From contig NZ_FOJF01000002.1 of NCBI RefSeq assembly GCF_900110995.1, forward strand, positions 1,638,104-1,702,103: a stretch of DNA of 64,000 bases, in the 5' to 3' direction. A program made the position numbers and the translations under genes. Shown piece after piece: positions 19,307 through 29,600 of this stretch. Position 1 is the first letter of the stretch, and every line of letters begins with the position of its first letter. The notes under the pieces are model-generated. The model made no database searches and had not been told where the DNA came from. It was given only the letters and a program-made list of their open reading frames with translations. This stretch comes from Chitinophaga sp. YR573. GTDB lineage: Bacteria; Bacteroidota; Bacteroidia; Chitinophagales; Chitinophagaceae.

Positions 19307-19314
19307 TATCTTTG
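19307..19314 (+). promoter_or_regulatory. Putative -7 element (TATCTTTG) for the thiamine-binding-family gene
   Basis: TATCTTTG matches the Bacteroidota sigma-A-type TAnnTTTG element. It begins two bases after the stop of the preceding GT2 and lies about 55 nt before the next ATG. Confidence 0.55.
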
Positions 19315-19319
19315 GGATC

Positions 19320-19345
19320 ACCGCTCCATCTTCTGATGGGGCGGT
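19320..19345 (+). terminator. Terminator hairpin of the polysaccharide operon
   Basis: An 11-bp stem (ACCGCTCCATC / GATGGGGCGGT, one G-U pair) with a TTCT loop, followed by TTTT. It ends the long plus-strand operon. A promoter-like TATCTTTG lies just before it, so a transcript starting there would begin inside or at the hairpin. Confidence 0.7.
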
Positions 19346-19368
19346 TTTCATTTATAAGATACTGAACC

Positions 19369-19662
19369 ATGGAACACAAAATTAATCTCGCCTTACAGAT
19401 CCTACCATCTGTGCCCAGTGAACAGGTATATGCTGTTGTAGATGAAGCCATCGCCGTGATACAGGCATCCGGGCTTAAATACCGTGTATGCCCTTTTGAA
19501 ACAGTAATAGAGGGCACTTACGAAGAAACCATGGAGGTTGTCCGTAAGGCCCAGGAAGTATGTTTTAAAGCAGGCGCTTCGCAACTGCTGGTATATATTA
19601 AAATGCAGATCAAAAAAGATATGGATGTCCATATCGAGGATAAAACCGGCAAATACGACTGA
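19369..19662 (+). CDS. Thiamine-binding / MTH1187-YqgV family protein (DUF77)
   Basis: 97 residues. The pattern LALQILPSVPSEQVYAVVDE ... GLKYRVCPFETVIEG ... GASQLLVYIKMQI matches the small ferredoxin-like-fold family formerly DUF77, some members of which bind thiamine. It has no signal or membrane segment, so it is cytoplasmic. It stands alone between the polysaccharide operon terminator and a palindromic element, with its own TATCTTTG promoter candidate. The family assignment is good; whether this copy binds thiamine is not shown by sequence. Confidence 0.8.
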   Translation: MEHKINLALQILPSVPSEQVYAVVDEAIAVIQASGLKYRVCPFETVIEGTYEETMEVVRKAQEVCFKAGASQLLVYIKMQIKKDMDVHIEDKTGKYD

Positions 19663-19670
19663 TTACGTTT

Positions 19671-19886
19671 CAATGTCGTTTTAATTTAGCTCCGTTAGGA
19701 GCTCCGTGTTTGTAGTAAAAACTAATCTTCTCTTTAATAGACTCCGTAGGAGTCCCCTAAATCGCGAATGTTAGGGGACTCCTACGGAGTCTGTGTTTGT
19801 TGTTTATTCGTTTTCTACAAACACGGGGCTCCTAACGGAGCCTATTATGTTTTGTTACAAAATTGGAGCTTAACTAAACGACATTG
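19671..19886. repeat. Nested palindromic MITE-like element, copy A
   Basis: A 216-bp element between convergent genes. The outermost arms (CAATGTCGTTTTAATTTAG at the left, CTAAACGACATTG at the right end of its partner) are inverted repeats. Inside are a second pair (GCTCCGTTAGGAGCTCC ... complement) at 19689 and 19841, and a third pair (GACTCCGTAGGAGTC ... complement) near 19740-19791. Each internal arm is itself a small palindrome (GCTCCgttaGGAGC; GACTCCgtaGGAGTC), so several alternative cruciforms are possible. No coding capacity. A copy of the core in the same orientation is at 43467-43620. Confidence 0.85.
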
Positions 19887-19897
19887 GAGCGCATTTG

Positions 19898-21142
19898 CTA
19901 CCCAAATACCAGGTAAGCAATTCCTAACGTAAAGAAGATATTGAACACCTGTGCGATGATAAACGCCAGTGCAGGCCGTCCATTCTCCATTTTAAAGATA
20001 TCGGTGAACTTTGTTTCCAGCCCTATGCAGGTGAATGCCAGCGCAAACCAGTATGTCTGTAACTCTTTTAAAGAGCCCTTGGCTGCTGCTACCAGCGGTG
20101 TTGGTAATATAAAGGAGAAGAATACGGATGCCAGTACAAAACCCAGTACGAACTTGGGAAAACGTTCCCATATTGTTTTTAATGTAGGCTTTTCGAAGTT
20201 CGCTTCCTTGCGGGAATAAGACCAGTAAAGAGAGATCAGAAAAGCTGCCAGCCCCAGTAATACGTTCTGGGAGAATTTCACCAGTGTGGCATATTTCAGG
20301 GCTTCTTCACCCAGCATAGTACCTGCTGCTACTACGGCTCCTGATGTATCGATGGTACCACCCAGCCAGGCGCCTGCTACTTTGGGGGACATATGCGCCC
20401 ATATAGCGATGTAAGGCATGAATAACATCATGGGAATGGCCACTATCAGTACCAGCGAGATGACGTGTGAAAGCTTTTTGTTATCACCTTCAATAGCTCC
20501 GGCAGTGGCAATAGCTGCTGATACCCCGCAGATAGATACCGCACTGGATATCATCATACGGAATTCATCATCCAGCCCCAGTTTACGGCATACCCAGAAG
20601 CTGAAATACCATACGGTAAATACAACGGCTACGGACTGTACGATACCTAACGCTCCTGCTTCCAGAATATCTTTAAAGATGACGTTGCATCCCAGGAGTA
20701 TCAGACCGATTTTGATGTATAGTTCTGTTTGAATAGCAGGTTTCATCCAGCCAGGTACTCCGATGAGGTTACTGATCAGTAAACCCAGTATAAGGCTGAA
20801 CAATACCACCTCAATTCCAAAACTTTTCATGGAACTGTTATTCGCAATCAGCTGTGCTATTAACGTAATGAATATAACGGCAAGGAGAGAAGGGATGAGT
20901 TTAAGTAGCTGCGTGTAACCAACCAGCAGTTTTGCAACAAAGAGACTGGCCAATACCCAAAGGAACAGGATACCCATTTGTTTCCAAAGTACAATGTTAC
21001 CCAATTGGGTACTGAAGGTACCCGCATCCGACCAGACAGTAAATTTAGGCAATAAAGGTTTTAGCCCCAGACATACGAGGCCAATCGTTACAAAAGCAAT
21101 AATAACTGCGATCCAGTCTTCATGTAGTGGTTTCTTAGGCAT
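19898..21142 (-). CDS. YeiH-type putative sulfate exporter family protein (UPF0324)
   Basis: 414 residues with roughly eleven hydrophobic segments. LGLLISNLIGVPGWMKPA, LYIKIGLILLGCNVIFKDIL, SSAVSICGVSAAIATAG and WLGGTIDTSGAVVAAG are landmark stretches of the YeiH/UPF0324 family. Members are annotated as putative sulfate exporters on limited evidence, so the substrate is uncertain. It is 56 nt downstream of the SpmA-SpmB fusion on the same strand and may be co-transcribed with it. It is somewhat longer than the E. coli-type members, mainly through a loop near residue 300-330 (SRKEANFEKPTLKTIWERF). Confidence 0.85.
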   Translation of the reverse strand: MPKKPLHEDWIAVIIAFVTIGLVCLGLKPLLPKFTVWSDAGTFSTQLGNIVLWKQMGILFLWVLASLFVAKLLVGYTQLLKLIPSLLAVIFITLIAQLIANNSSMKSFGIEVVLFSLILGLLISNLIGVPGWMKPAIQTELYIKIGLILLGCNVIFKDILEAGALGIVQSVAVVFTVWYFSFWVCRKLGLDDEFRMMISSAVSICGVSAAIATAGAIEGDNKKLSHVISLVLIVAIPMMLFMPYIAIWAHMSPKVAGAWLGGTIDTSGAVVAAGTMLGEEALKYATLVKFSQNVLLGLAAFLISLYWSYSRKEANFEKPTLKTIWERFPKFVLGFVLASVFFSFILPTPLVAAAKGSLKELQTYWFALAFTCIGLETKFTDIFKMENGRPALAFIIAQVFNIFFTLGIAYLVFG

Positions 21143-21198
21143 GATTTAATCAAAGTATAAGTGACGGTGGTAACGCCCAATATACGCATGATTTTTTA

Positions 21199-22431
21199 TC
21201 AATGAAAGAAAATATACCCTATAATGATCGCGCATACTACTCCTACAAAATCGGCTATTAAACCACAGGTAAGTGCGTAACGGGTGTTTTTGATATTTAC
21301 AGAGCCAAAGTATACGGCCAGTACATAAAAGGTAGTTTCAGTTGATCCCTGGATGATACAGGCAAGGCGTCCCTGGAAGGAATCCACTCCGTAATGTTTC
21401 ATTACATCTATCATTAATCCGCGGGCAGCACCTCCACTGAAAGTTTTCATGATGCCTACGGGCAGGGCAGGAACGAAGTCGGTATTGAAACCCATCCATG
21501 CAAAGAAAGTTCCGATACCGTTCACGACGTAATCCATACAACCGGTATTACGGAATGCACTGATACCTACCAGCATAGCTACCAGGTAAGGGATGATGCA
21601 GACGGAAGTTTTGAAACCCTCTTTAGCGCCTTCAATAAATTCTTCATAGGCATTGATCTTTTTGATCATGGCCATGATGAGGAAAGAAGCGATTACGGTA
21701 AAAATGAGTAGTCCTCCGGCCAAACCTGTATATAATGCGAACTTTTCAGGAGGGAATATTTTTACACTTTGAGTAAGCAGGTAAATCAAACCGCCAAGAG
21801 CACCCACAAATATGAAGAAAGGCAGTCTGAACAGGTTAATACGCTGAAAGATGGCTACCGCTATCATCCCGGATAAAAAAGAGATCAGGGTACCTATCAG
21901 AGCAGGAATGAATATATCAGCAGCATTGGCGGCCCCGCTGGCCAGCCGGATGGCGATCACGGAAGTAGGGATAATGGTAATACCCGCCGTATTCAGCACC
22001 AGGAACATGATCTGGGCATTGGTGGCCGTTTCCTTCTCAGGATTAATCTCCTGTAGCTCCTTCATAGCCTGCAAACCAAGGGGAGTAGCAGCGTTATCCA
22101 GTCCAAGGGCCGTTGCACTGAAGTTCATCAGGATAGAACCCATGGCAGGGTTGTTTTTAGGGATACCCGGAAACAGCATGGAAAAGAAGGGGTTTACGGC
22201 TCTGGCAAACGCCTTGATCATACCTGCTTTTTCCCCTACACGCATAATTCCCAGCCAGAAGGTCATGATGCCTGCCAGCCCCAGGGATATTTCCGCCCCG
22301 GTTTTGGCGCTATCGAACATACCAGTCATGACGGTAGTAAAGATGGCTGTATCATGAAACACTATCAGGCGAACGAGCGCTACCACAAAAGATATCAGGA
22401 AAAAAGCCAGCCATACGTAGTTTAACACCAT
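21199..22431 (-). CDS. SpmA-SpmB fusion (nucleoside-recognition domain membrane protein)
   Basis: 410 residues, many membrane segments. The first half (about 1-200) matches spore maturation protein A: NFSATALGLDNAATPLGLQA and LNTAGITIIPTSVIAIR. The second half (about 205-410) matches SpmB: FSGGAARGLMIDVMKHYG and IIQGSTETTFYVLAVYFG. Both belong to the nucleoside-recognition (Gate) domain family. In Bacillus these are separate genes; here they are one polypeptide, a form found in non-sporulating Bacteroidota. Function outside sporulation is not established; transport of a small solute is a guess. It lies just upstream of the YeiH-type transporter. Confidence 0.88.
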   Translation of the reverse strand: MVLNYVWLAFFLISFVVALVRLIVFHDTAIFTTVMTGMFDSAKTGAEISLGLAGIMTFWLGIMRVGEKAGMIKAFARAVNPFFSMLFPGIPKNNPAMGSILMNFSATALGLDNAATPLGLQAMKELQEINPEKETATNAQIMFLVLNTAGITIIPTSVIAIRLASGAANAADIFIPALIGTLISFLSGMIAVAIFQRINLFRLPFFIFVGALGGLIYLLTQSVKIFPPEKFALYTGLAGGLLIFTVIASFLIMAMIKKINAYEEFIEGAKEGFKTSVCIIPYLVAMLVGISAFRNTGCMDYVVNGIGTFFAWMGFNTDFVPALPVGIMKTFSGGAARGLMIDVMKHYGVDSFQGRLACIIQGSTETTFYVLAVYFGSVNIKNTRYALTCGLIADFVGVVCAIIIGYIFFH

Positions 22432-22552
22432 ATATATAAGTTCAGTTACCTTAACTCAAATCTAATCGCAAATATTAAATATTTAAAGTACAATTCCTGA
22501 TATATATAATATTATCGTTTATAGACCCGCTTCGTGAAAGCGAAAAAAGTAT

Positions 22553-22560
22553 TATCTTCG
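22553..22560 (+). promoter_or_regulatory. Putative -7 element (TATCTTCG) for ychF
   Basis: TATCTTCG, one base off TAnnTTTG, 16 nt before the chosen ychF start. It supports the start at 22576 over the upstream in-frame ATG at 22534, which would place the promoter inside the gene. Confidence 0.55.
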
Positions 22561-22575
22561 CGCAAATTTTTTAAA

Positions 22576-23679
22576 ATGGCGTTACAAGCAGGAATTGTTG
22601 GATTGCCGAATGTAGGGAAATCGACATTGTTTAATGCGGTAAGCAACAGTGCCAAGGCACAGGCCAGCAATTACCGTTTTTGTACTATAGAACCTAACGT
22701 TGGATCGGTAGATGTACCGGATGCACGTTTATATAAACTGGAAGAGCTGGTAAAGCCAAACCGTGTGGTTCCTACTGCTATTGAATTTGTGGATATTGCC
22801 GGCCTGGTAAAAGGCGCCAGTAAAGGTGAAGGTCTTGGTAACAAGTTCCTTGGAAATATCCGCGAAGTAGATGCTGTGGTGCATGTGATCCGTTGCTTCG
22901 AAGATGATAATATCTTAAGAGAAGAGGGCGCTATTAATCCTGTTAGTGATAAGGAAATCATTGATACCGAACTGCAGCTGAAAGATCTGGAAAGTGTGGA
23001 AAGAAAGGTGGCCCGTACTGAAAAGATGGCAAAGACCGGTGGAGATCCAAAGGCTAAAAAAGAGTTTGAAATACTGAAACAGTGCCAGGAGCACCTGGAA
23101 AAAGGCCGTAACATCCGTGAACTGGGATTGAGCAAGGAAGACCGTTCTGCTATTGCAGACCTGTTCCTGCTGACTGAAAAACCAGTATTATATGTAGCTA
23201 ACGTGGATGAAGCATCTATGCACACTGGTAACAAGTACTCAGAACAATTGAAAGAATCTGTGAAAGCGGAAGGTGCGCAGGTGATCATCATGAATAATAA
23301 CATTGAAGCACAGATCTCCGAAATGGAAGATCCGGCAGATAAGGAACTGTTCCTTTCTGAGTATAAGCTGGAAGAGCCAGGTTTGAACCGTCTGATCCGT
23401 TCTGCTTATGACCTGCTGAACCTGATCACTTACTTTACTGCTGGTGTGCAGGAAGTACGTGCCTGGACTATCCAGAGAAACTGGAAAGCACCACAGGCTG
23501 CCAGTGTAATTCACTCGGATTTTGAAAAGGGATTTATCAAGGCAGAGGTGATCGCTTACGAAGATTTTGTTAAATATGGTTCAGAAGCCGCTTGTCGTGA
23601 TAACGGACGTCTGCGTATAGAAGGTAAAGAGTATATTGTGGCAGATGGAGATGTGATGCACTTCCGCTTCAACGTATAA
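22576..23679 (+). CDS. ychF: YchF/OLA1-type ribosome-associated ATPase
   Basis: 367 residues from MALQAGIVGLPNVGKST. The G1 loop (GLPNVGKST) sits seven residues in, as in YchF of all bacteria; the in-frame extension to 22534 adds a basic tail and overlaps the promoter motif, so it was not used. FVDIAGLVKGASKGEGLGN is the G3/switch region, NVDE stands where Ras-like proteins have NKxD (the change that favours ATP in this family), a coiled-coil arm lies at about 120-200, and a TGS domain ends the protein. YchF binds the 50S subunit and is a redox-responsive translation/stress factor in E. coli. Followed by a strong terminator. Confidence 0.97.
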   Translation: MALQAGIVGLPNVGKSTLFNAVSNSAKAQASNYRFCTIEPNVGSVDVPDARLYKLEELVKPNRVVPTAIEFVDIAGLVKGASKGEGLGNKFLGNIREVDAVVHVIRCFEDDNILREEGAINPVSDKEIIDTELQLKDLESVERKVARTEKMAKTGGDPKAKKEFEILKQCQEHLEKGRNIRELGLSKEDRSAIADLFLLTEKPVLYVANVDEASMHTGNKYSEQLKESVKAEGAQVIIMNNNIEAQISEMEDPADKELFLSEYKLEEPGLNRLIRSAYDLLNLITYFTAGVQEVRAWTIQRNWKAPQAASVIHSDFEKGFIKAEVIAYEDFVKYGSEAACRDNGRLRIEGKEYIVADGDVMHFRFNV

Positions 23680-23731
23680 AATAACTAAAGATACTTCAGT
23701 GCTTTATGCAGCTGAGGGTTACAACAAATCA

Positions 23732-23760
23732 GACGTCCCGGGTGTAGTGCCCGGGACGTC
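23732..23760 (+). terminator. Strong hairpin between convergent ychF and TonB receptor genes
   Basis: A perfect 11-bp stem (GACGTCCCGGG / CCCGGGACGTC) with a 7-nt loop. It lies 52 nt after the ychF stop and just before the end of the opposing TonB receptor gene. It lacks a good T-tract on the plus strand, so it may act as a bidirectional barrier or 3'-end stabiliser. Confidence 0.6.
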
Positions 23761-23778
23761 GTCTATTTAGGGAAGTTC

Positions 23779-26535
23779 TTATTTGAATATTTCGTCAAAC
23801 AGCAGTGATACATAATAAATGCCACCTACTGTCGGATTACCAAAAGATGTCTGGTAATAGTGGTTCAGGATATTAGATCCACCCAGTTTGATAGTAGCTT
23901 TTGCTTTAGGCATCTTGTAATTCACCTGTGCATCTATTGTTCCGTAAGCAGATACATTGCCGGTTACAAAACTTGCATTCCATAGAAAAGCATCCTGCCA
24001 GCGATACGTTACATTAAACCCGATATTCTTATACACGTTCCTGTTAGCCAGTCCCAGATTAAAACGGTATTTAGGTGTGTTAAAAGAAGAGGCTAATCCT
24101 GCGGATTCTTTTGTGATATCATTATAAGATACGTTACCGGACAATGTCCAGTTACTGATCAGGTAATCCAGTCCTAATGCACCACCCTGCGTTACTACAT
24201 CGGATGGATTGTTCACGTATGTAGCGAAGATATTGGCGCTGTTAAGTGCGGGGTCCTGTGCCAGAGGTTTGGTTGGCTGGATCAATACCAGGTAGGAGAG
24301 GAAGTTATTATAAGAACTGTAATAGTAATAAGCATCTATCAACAGCCTGTTTTTTATCAATCCCTTGTACCCGATTTCCCATGCTTTCACACTCTCTGGT
24401 CTGAATTTTCCGAAAGTATATGTCTGTAACAAAGCAGGATTACCGGTAGCAGCATATTGTTGCACACTGGCTTGCGTATACCCTTTGTTGTTATACAGGT
24501 CGTACTTTGTCAGCATTCCCGGTAAACCTCCTATCAGCCTGGTATTATAACGGATTGGAAGATCTATGTACTGGTCCTGGTTGGTAGGGTTGCGGTAAGC
24601 TGTCTGGAAGGATAAACGGATATTATGTTGCGGTGCAACGGTAAATACAGCGGAGATACGAGGCGTAAATCTGCCATCGAAATTCTCGTTCTTATCATAA
24701 CGTACAGACGCGGTTAATTTGATACGATCGTTCACCAGTTTTTTACCTGCCTGCACAAAACCTCCATATTCATCTATCTTAATTCTTCCGCTGGCATCAT
24801 CGAAGATGGTACCATCAGAATTTAAAGAATAACGACGATAAGACGCGCCAGCCTGCAGATCAAAGATTTTTACATGATCTGAGAAATTGTAGAATCCTTC
24901 ATAATGATAAAGGTTTGTTTTATCATTAAACTTAGCGCCATTCCTGCCTGTACCGAAACCGATATAACGGCTGGTGATGGCATCCTTAGCTGTGTTGAAG
25001 GTGGCAGAACCTGGCTGTAAACGGGCACGGTCTGCATATCCTCTGGCGATAGCATGCGCTTCTGCATCTGTTTTAACACCTGGTGCACCAGCGAATACGC
25101 CGGCTCTTGCCTGGTTGTAGACGGTGGCATATTCTGCAAACCATCCGCCTATAACATTCCCGTTGGCATCTGTAACAGCGCTGGGGTTATAGGTTTCATT
25201 CAGCAGGGTGCCGAGTGCAGTAGCATTGTATGCTTCTCCGGAACGTTCCTGTGTAGTGTAACCACGTAAGAAGAAGTTCTTTCCTCTCAGTTCCAGTTTA
25301 TATTGTCCAAGGTTGAATTTACGCAGGGAGTAACGGTCGGAACCAGTATACACGGTAGTACCGGAACCCCAGTTGCCCTGTACAATCGCTTCTATTTTGT
25401 CTGTGATTTTGTAATGTAATGCCAGTCCTGTTTTCAGACTTTTAGTACCATAATCCACCAGGTCTTTTTCATTGTAACCGGTACGTGATACAGATACACC
25501 GTTCAGCAAACCAGCGGAAGCGCCAAATTTAGTATTGATTTCATCCCCATATACATTCACTCCATCGTAATTAGGATCTGTAGTATGAGAATAACCGGCT
25601 TTCGTTTTCAGGTTCAAACGGTCGAAGTTGGTAGAATCCCGTGCCTGCCAGTCGTCCGCCTGCATATAGCCAAAGTTCACTTTAAAAGCGAAGCGGCCGA
25701 ATGCTTTGGCATAACGCAACATTACATCGGGAATAAAACCAACGGAGGACTGCTGTACAGTGCCGAGATGATTCATACCCGCTTGTAATTTCACGCTTAG
25801 TCCCTGGTATTCAAAAGGATCTTTACTGGTCATGAGTAAAGTACCATTCATGCCACCTGCACCATACAATGCAGAAGAAGCACCAGGTAACAGTTCCACG
25901 GAAGCCAGGTCCAGTTCAGAGACCCCAACGATATTACCTACGGAAAAGTTAAGTCCGGGTGCCTGGTTATCCATTCCATCCATCAGCTGGTTGAAACGGG
26001 TGTTACCGTTGGTATTAAATCCACGGGTAGTCACCGCACGGAAGCTCAAACTCTGTACGCTGGACTCTACGCCCTTTAAGGAAGGTAACGCATCGTAGAA
26101 GCTGGGAGCAGGTGTTTCACGGATGGCGGTGAGGTTCAGCTTTTCAATAGAAACAGGAGAGCTGAGGATACTTTCTGATACACGACTGGCGGCAACAACT
26201 ACTTCATTGCCAAGTATCTCTGTAGATGCCAATTTTACGCTAACATCCGAGGAGCTGCTGACAGCTACCACCTCATTGGAGAATCCTACAGATGAAAAAA
26301 TGAGCGTAACAGGAAAAGGACGCGTTGTGTTCAGTTTAAAGTGACCGGCTCCGTCTGTGACGGTACCAGATAAGGTACCTTTGAGGCTGACACTTACACC
26401 GGGCATAGGTTCGCCGGTTGCTTTGTTTGTGACTGTGCCCGTGATAGTGTTTTGTTGCTGAGCATTTGAGGTAACAGCAAACAGGGTAAAAAATAATAGA
26501 AGGTACAAACTTGATTTTTGTAGGTAATTCCTCAT
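23779..26535 (-). CDS. TonB-dependent receptor with carboxypeptidase-like regulatory head
   Basis: 918 residues. A signal peptide (to about residue 25, TSNAQ) is followed by a carboxypeptidase-regulatory-like beta domain (TITGTVTNKATGEPMPGVSV, about 28-110), a plug domain (about 115-235, with LDLASVELLPGASSALYG) and a 22-strand-type beta barrel ending in an aromatic-rich C-terminus (YYVSLLFDEIFK). No SusD partner follows and the SusC signature is absent, so this is a stand-alone receptor rather than a glycan-utilisation pair. Substrate is not evident. It lies downstream of the metal-efflux operon but behind that operon's terminator, so co-transcription is unlikely. Its own promoter should be in 26536-26589. 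Confidence 0.92.
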   Translation of the reverse strand: MRNYLQKSSLYLLLFFTLFAVTSNAQQQNTITGTVTNKATGEPMPGVSVSLKGTLSGTVTDGAGHFKLNTTRPFPVTLIFSSVGFSNEVVAVSSSSDVSVKLASTEILGNEVVVAASRVSESILSSPVSIEKLNLTAIRETPAPSFYDALPSLKGVESSVQSLSFRAVTTRGFNTNGNTRFNQLMDGMDNQAPGLNFSVGNIVGVSELDLASVELLPGASSALYGAGGMNGTLLMTSKDPFEYQGLSVKLQAGMNHLGTVQQSSVGFIPDVMLRYAKAFGRFAFKVNFGYMQADDWQARDSTNFDRLNLKTKAGYSHTTDPNYDGVNVYGDEINTKFGASAGLLNGVSVSRTGYNEKDLVDYGTKSLKTGLALHYKITDKIEAIVQGNWGSGTTVYTGSDRYSLRKFNLGQYKLELRGKNFFLRGYTTQERSGEAYNATALGTLLNETYNPSAVTDANGNVIGGWFAEYATVYNQARAGVFAGAPGVKTDAEAHAIARGYADRARLQPGSATFNTAKDAITSRYIGFGTGRNGAKFNDKTNLYHYEGFYNFSDHVKIFDLQAGASYRRYSLNSDGTIFDDASGRIKIDEYGGFVQAGKKLVNDRIKLTASVRYDKNENFDGRFTPRISAVFTVAPQHNIRLSFQTAYRNPTNQDQYIDLPIRYNTRLIGGLPGMLTKYDLYNNKGYTQASVQQYAATGNPALLQTYTFGKFRPESVKAWEIGYKGLIKNRLLIDAYYYYSSYNNFLSYLVLIQPTKPLAQDPALNSANIFATYVNNPSDVVTQGGALGLDYLISNWTLSGNVSYNDITKESAGLASSFNTPKYRFNLGLANRNVYKNIGFNVTYRWQDAFLWNASFVTGNVSAYGTIDAQVNYKMPKAKATIKLGGSNILNHYYQTSFGNPTVGGIYYVSLLFDEIFK

Positions 26536-26589
26536 ACTGTGGTGATTTTGGTGACCTTATTAGGTAATATAGTACTAAATATAAGCAAA

Positions 26590-26623
26590 AAAAGTCCACG
26601 GCCATGACAGACCGCAGACTTTT
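26590..26623 (-). terminator. Terminator of the metal-efflux operon
   Basis: On the minus strand, AAAAGTCTGCGG pairs with CCGTGGACTTTT (12 bp including two G-U pairs) around a 10-nt loop, with the 3' arm running into a T7 tract. It lies about 25 nt after the RND pump stop and separates that operon from the TonB receptor gene. Confidence 0.75.
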
Positions 26624-26645
26624 CAATATTATATTACCTTTAAGG

Positions 26646-29600
26646 CTAATCCATCTTCTGACCTACTTTCCTGTAACCCAGGTAGAAGAACAGCGGGAAT
26701 ACCAGCAGTGTTAATACGGTCGCAGTAATCAAGCCACCTATCACCACAATTGCCAGTGGTTTGGATGTTTCAGAACCGATACCTTTTGACAGGGCCGCCG
26801 GTAATAAACCGATAGCTGCCATCAAAGCTGTCATCACCACAGGACGTACCCTTGTACGTACCCCGTCGCGGATAGCTACTTCCAGTGTATGCTTGTTGAA
26901 CTCATGCTTTTTCACCTTCTGCATGTTGTTCTTGAATACAGAGATCAGGATTACCCCATTCTGTATACAGATCCCAAAGAGTGCTATGAAACCGATACCC
27001 GCAGAGATACTGAAGTTTGTACCGGAGACCAGTAACGCCGCAATACCACCAATGATAGCAAAAGGTACATTCAGCAATACCATCCCTGCGTCTTTCACAT
27101 TACCAAACATCACAAACAGGATAAGGAAGATGAGCAACAGACTGATAGGCACCACCTGCGTCAGACGTTTGGTAGCACGTTGCTGGTTTTCAAAGTCACC
27201 CGCCCATTGCAGCTCATACCCCTTGGCCAGTTTTACCTGTTTGTCCACCTTCGCCTGTGCTTCTGCTACCGCACTACCCATGTCACGACCACGGATAGAG
27301 AACTTCACAGCGGTATAACGCCTGTTATCATCCCTGAAAATAATGCTGGGTCCTGTGAGGGTTCTGATGGTAGCGATGTTCTTGATAGGAACACGCGCAC
27401 CACGGAGCGTAGGCACCATCAGGTTACTGATAGCTTCAGCGTTGTTACGGTATTGCTCTTCATACCGCAGACGCAGCTGGAATTTACGTTCGCCTTCATA
27501 AATCTGTGTTACCGCTTTACCACCAATGGCCATTTCAATGATCGCATTGGCATCGGCAGTAGTAACACCATATAAAGCCATCTTATTTTCATCCAGTTCT
27601 ATACGCATTTCCGGCTGACCGATATTCTTGATAACACCCAGATCTTCCACACCTTTGATATTCTTCATGATATCATAGATCTCATTCGCTTTACCTTCTG
27701 TATAGACGAGGCTATCTCCATACACCTTTACGCAAAGCGATCCTTTCACACCAGATACGGCTTCTTCCACGTTATCCATGATAGGCTGGGAGAAGTTGAG
27801 GTTGATACCCGGGAATACGGAGAGTTTCTTCTGCATTTCATCTACGAGTTCCTCTTTTGAGATGCCACTTTTCCATTCTTTCTTAGGATAGATGTCTACA
27901 TGGAACTCTACGTTATAGAAACCGGTAGCATCTGTACCATCGTTCGGACGACCTGTTTGCGACATCACCTGTTTCACTTCAGGGAAGGAGAGGATAATAC
28001 GCCGCATCTTATTTGCCAGTGTCTTGGATTCATCCAGTGACACACTCAGCGGACAGGTAGCACGGATGTAGATCGCACCCTCATCTAATTCAGGTAAGAA
28101 CTCACTACCCAGGTATTTGAACATGAATAAACCAATGACTACTGCAATGCTGGCAAAAATCAAAGAGATACGTTTATGATGATACGTCCAGGTGAACATT
28201 TTCATCACCCCGTTGGTAATCCCTTCTACAAAAATGTTGTGTTTTTCCTTCACATTCTTGCGGAGCAGGATACTGCTTAATAACGGGATCAGTGTAAGTG
28301 TGAGGATCAATGCACCCAGTAACGCAAAACCTAATGTCCAGGCCAGCGGAGAGAACATCTTACCTTCCACTTTCTCAAAGGAGAATACTGGTAATAAACC
28401 GGCAATGATGATCAGTTTAGAGAAGAAGATAGCCTTCCCTAATTCACCACCGGTATTTTTGATGATACCCAGTTTGGACAGCTTGTTAAAGCGTTCCATA
28501 CCGATTTTGTGCGACTTCTCATCGAGTAGTACGAAGATACCCTCGACCATCACGACGGCACCATCTATGATAATACCAAAGTCGATAGCGCCCATTGACA
28601 ACAGGTTGGCAGACATCCCCCTCAGTGTCAGACATATAAATGCAAACAAGAGTGCGAGTGGTATTACAATAGCCACGATAACGGTTGTACGCCAGTCGGC
28701 CATGAACAGGAACACGATCACCGTTACAAAGATGATCCCTTCCAGCATGTTATGCAGTACCGTATGTGTCGCAAATTCAATCAGGTCACTACGGTTGTAG
28801 AACGTATTGATTTTCACATCAGAAGGCAACACCTTTTCATTCAGGTAGGCAATCCTTTCCTGTACACGTTTAATTACCTCACTTGGGTTTTCGCCTTTAC
28901 GCATTACGATGATCCCTTCCAGTACATCATTCTGTTTATCACGGCCTACCTGTCCGAGACGGGGCAGGGCAGAGACATCCACCTGGGCAATATCTTTTAC
29001 GAGGATAGGGGTACCATTAATATTATCTACAATGATATTCCCTATTTCTTCCGAGTTGTTGAGTAAGCCGATACCACGTACTACATAGGCCTGTGAGTTA
29101 TCGACGATCACATCACCCCCCACATTGATATTACTTTTGGAAATAGCGCTGTATACGTCCAGTGGTGTGATATCATAAGAAGCCAGCTTCTGTGGGTTTA
29201 CGGTGATCTCATATGTTTTCACCTCACCCCCAAAGCTCACCACATCACCTACACCCGGTACATTTAACAGGCGGCGTTCAATCACCCAATCCTGTAATGT
29301 TTTTAATTCTCTAACCGTTTTCGTTTTGCTTTCCAGTGTATAACGGAAGATCTCACCTGTAGGACCGGTAGGCGGTTGTACGTCCGGGTCTGCACCATCC
29401 GGTACTTCCACATCACGTAACAGGTTATTTACCTGCTGACGGGCAAAAGCATCATCCACATCATCATCGAAAATAACTTTCACTACGGACAGACCGAATA
29501 CCGTTGTAGAACGAACGGATGATTTCTTCTGTACCGGGTTCATGGCTATTTCAATAGGCACTGTTACAAACTTCTCTACTTCTTCCGCACTTCTGCCAGA

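Noticed and set aside
22534..22575. Longer start of YchF
   Set aside because: It overlaps the promoter-like TATCTTCG and adds residues never present before the G1 loop in this family.
23779..26535. SusC-type receptor of a polysaccharide utilisation locus
   Set aside because: No SusD-like gene or glycoside hydrolase is adjacent and the SusC-specific extension is not evident.
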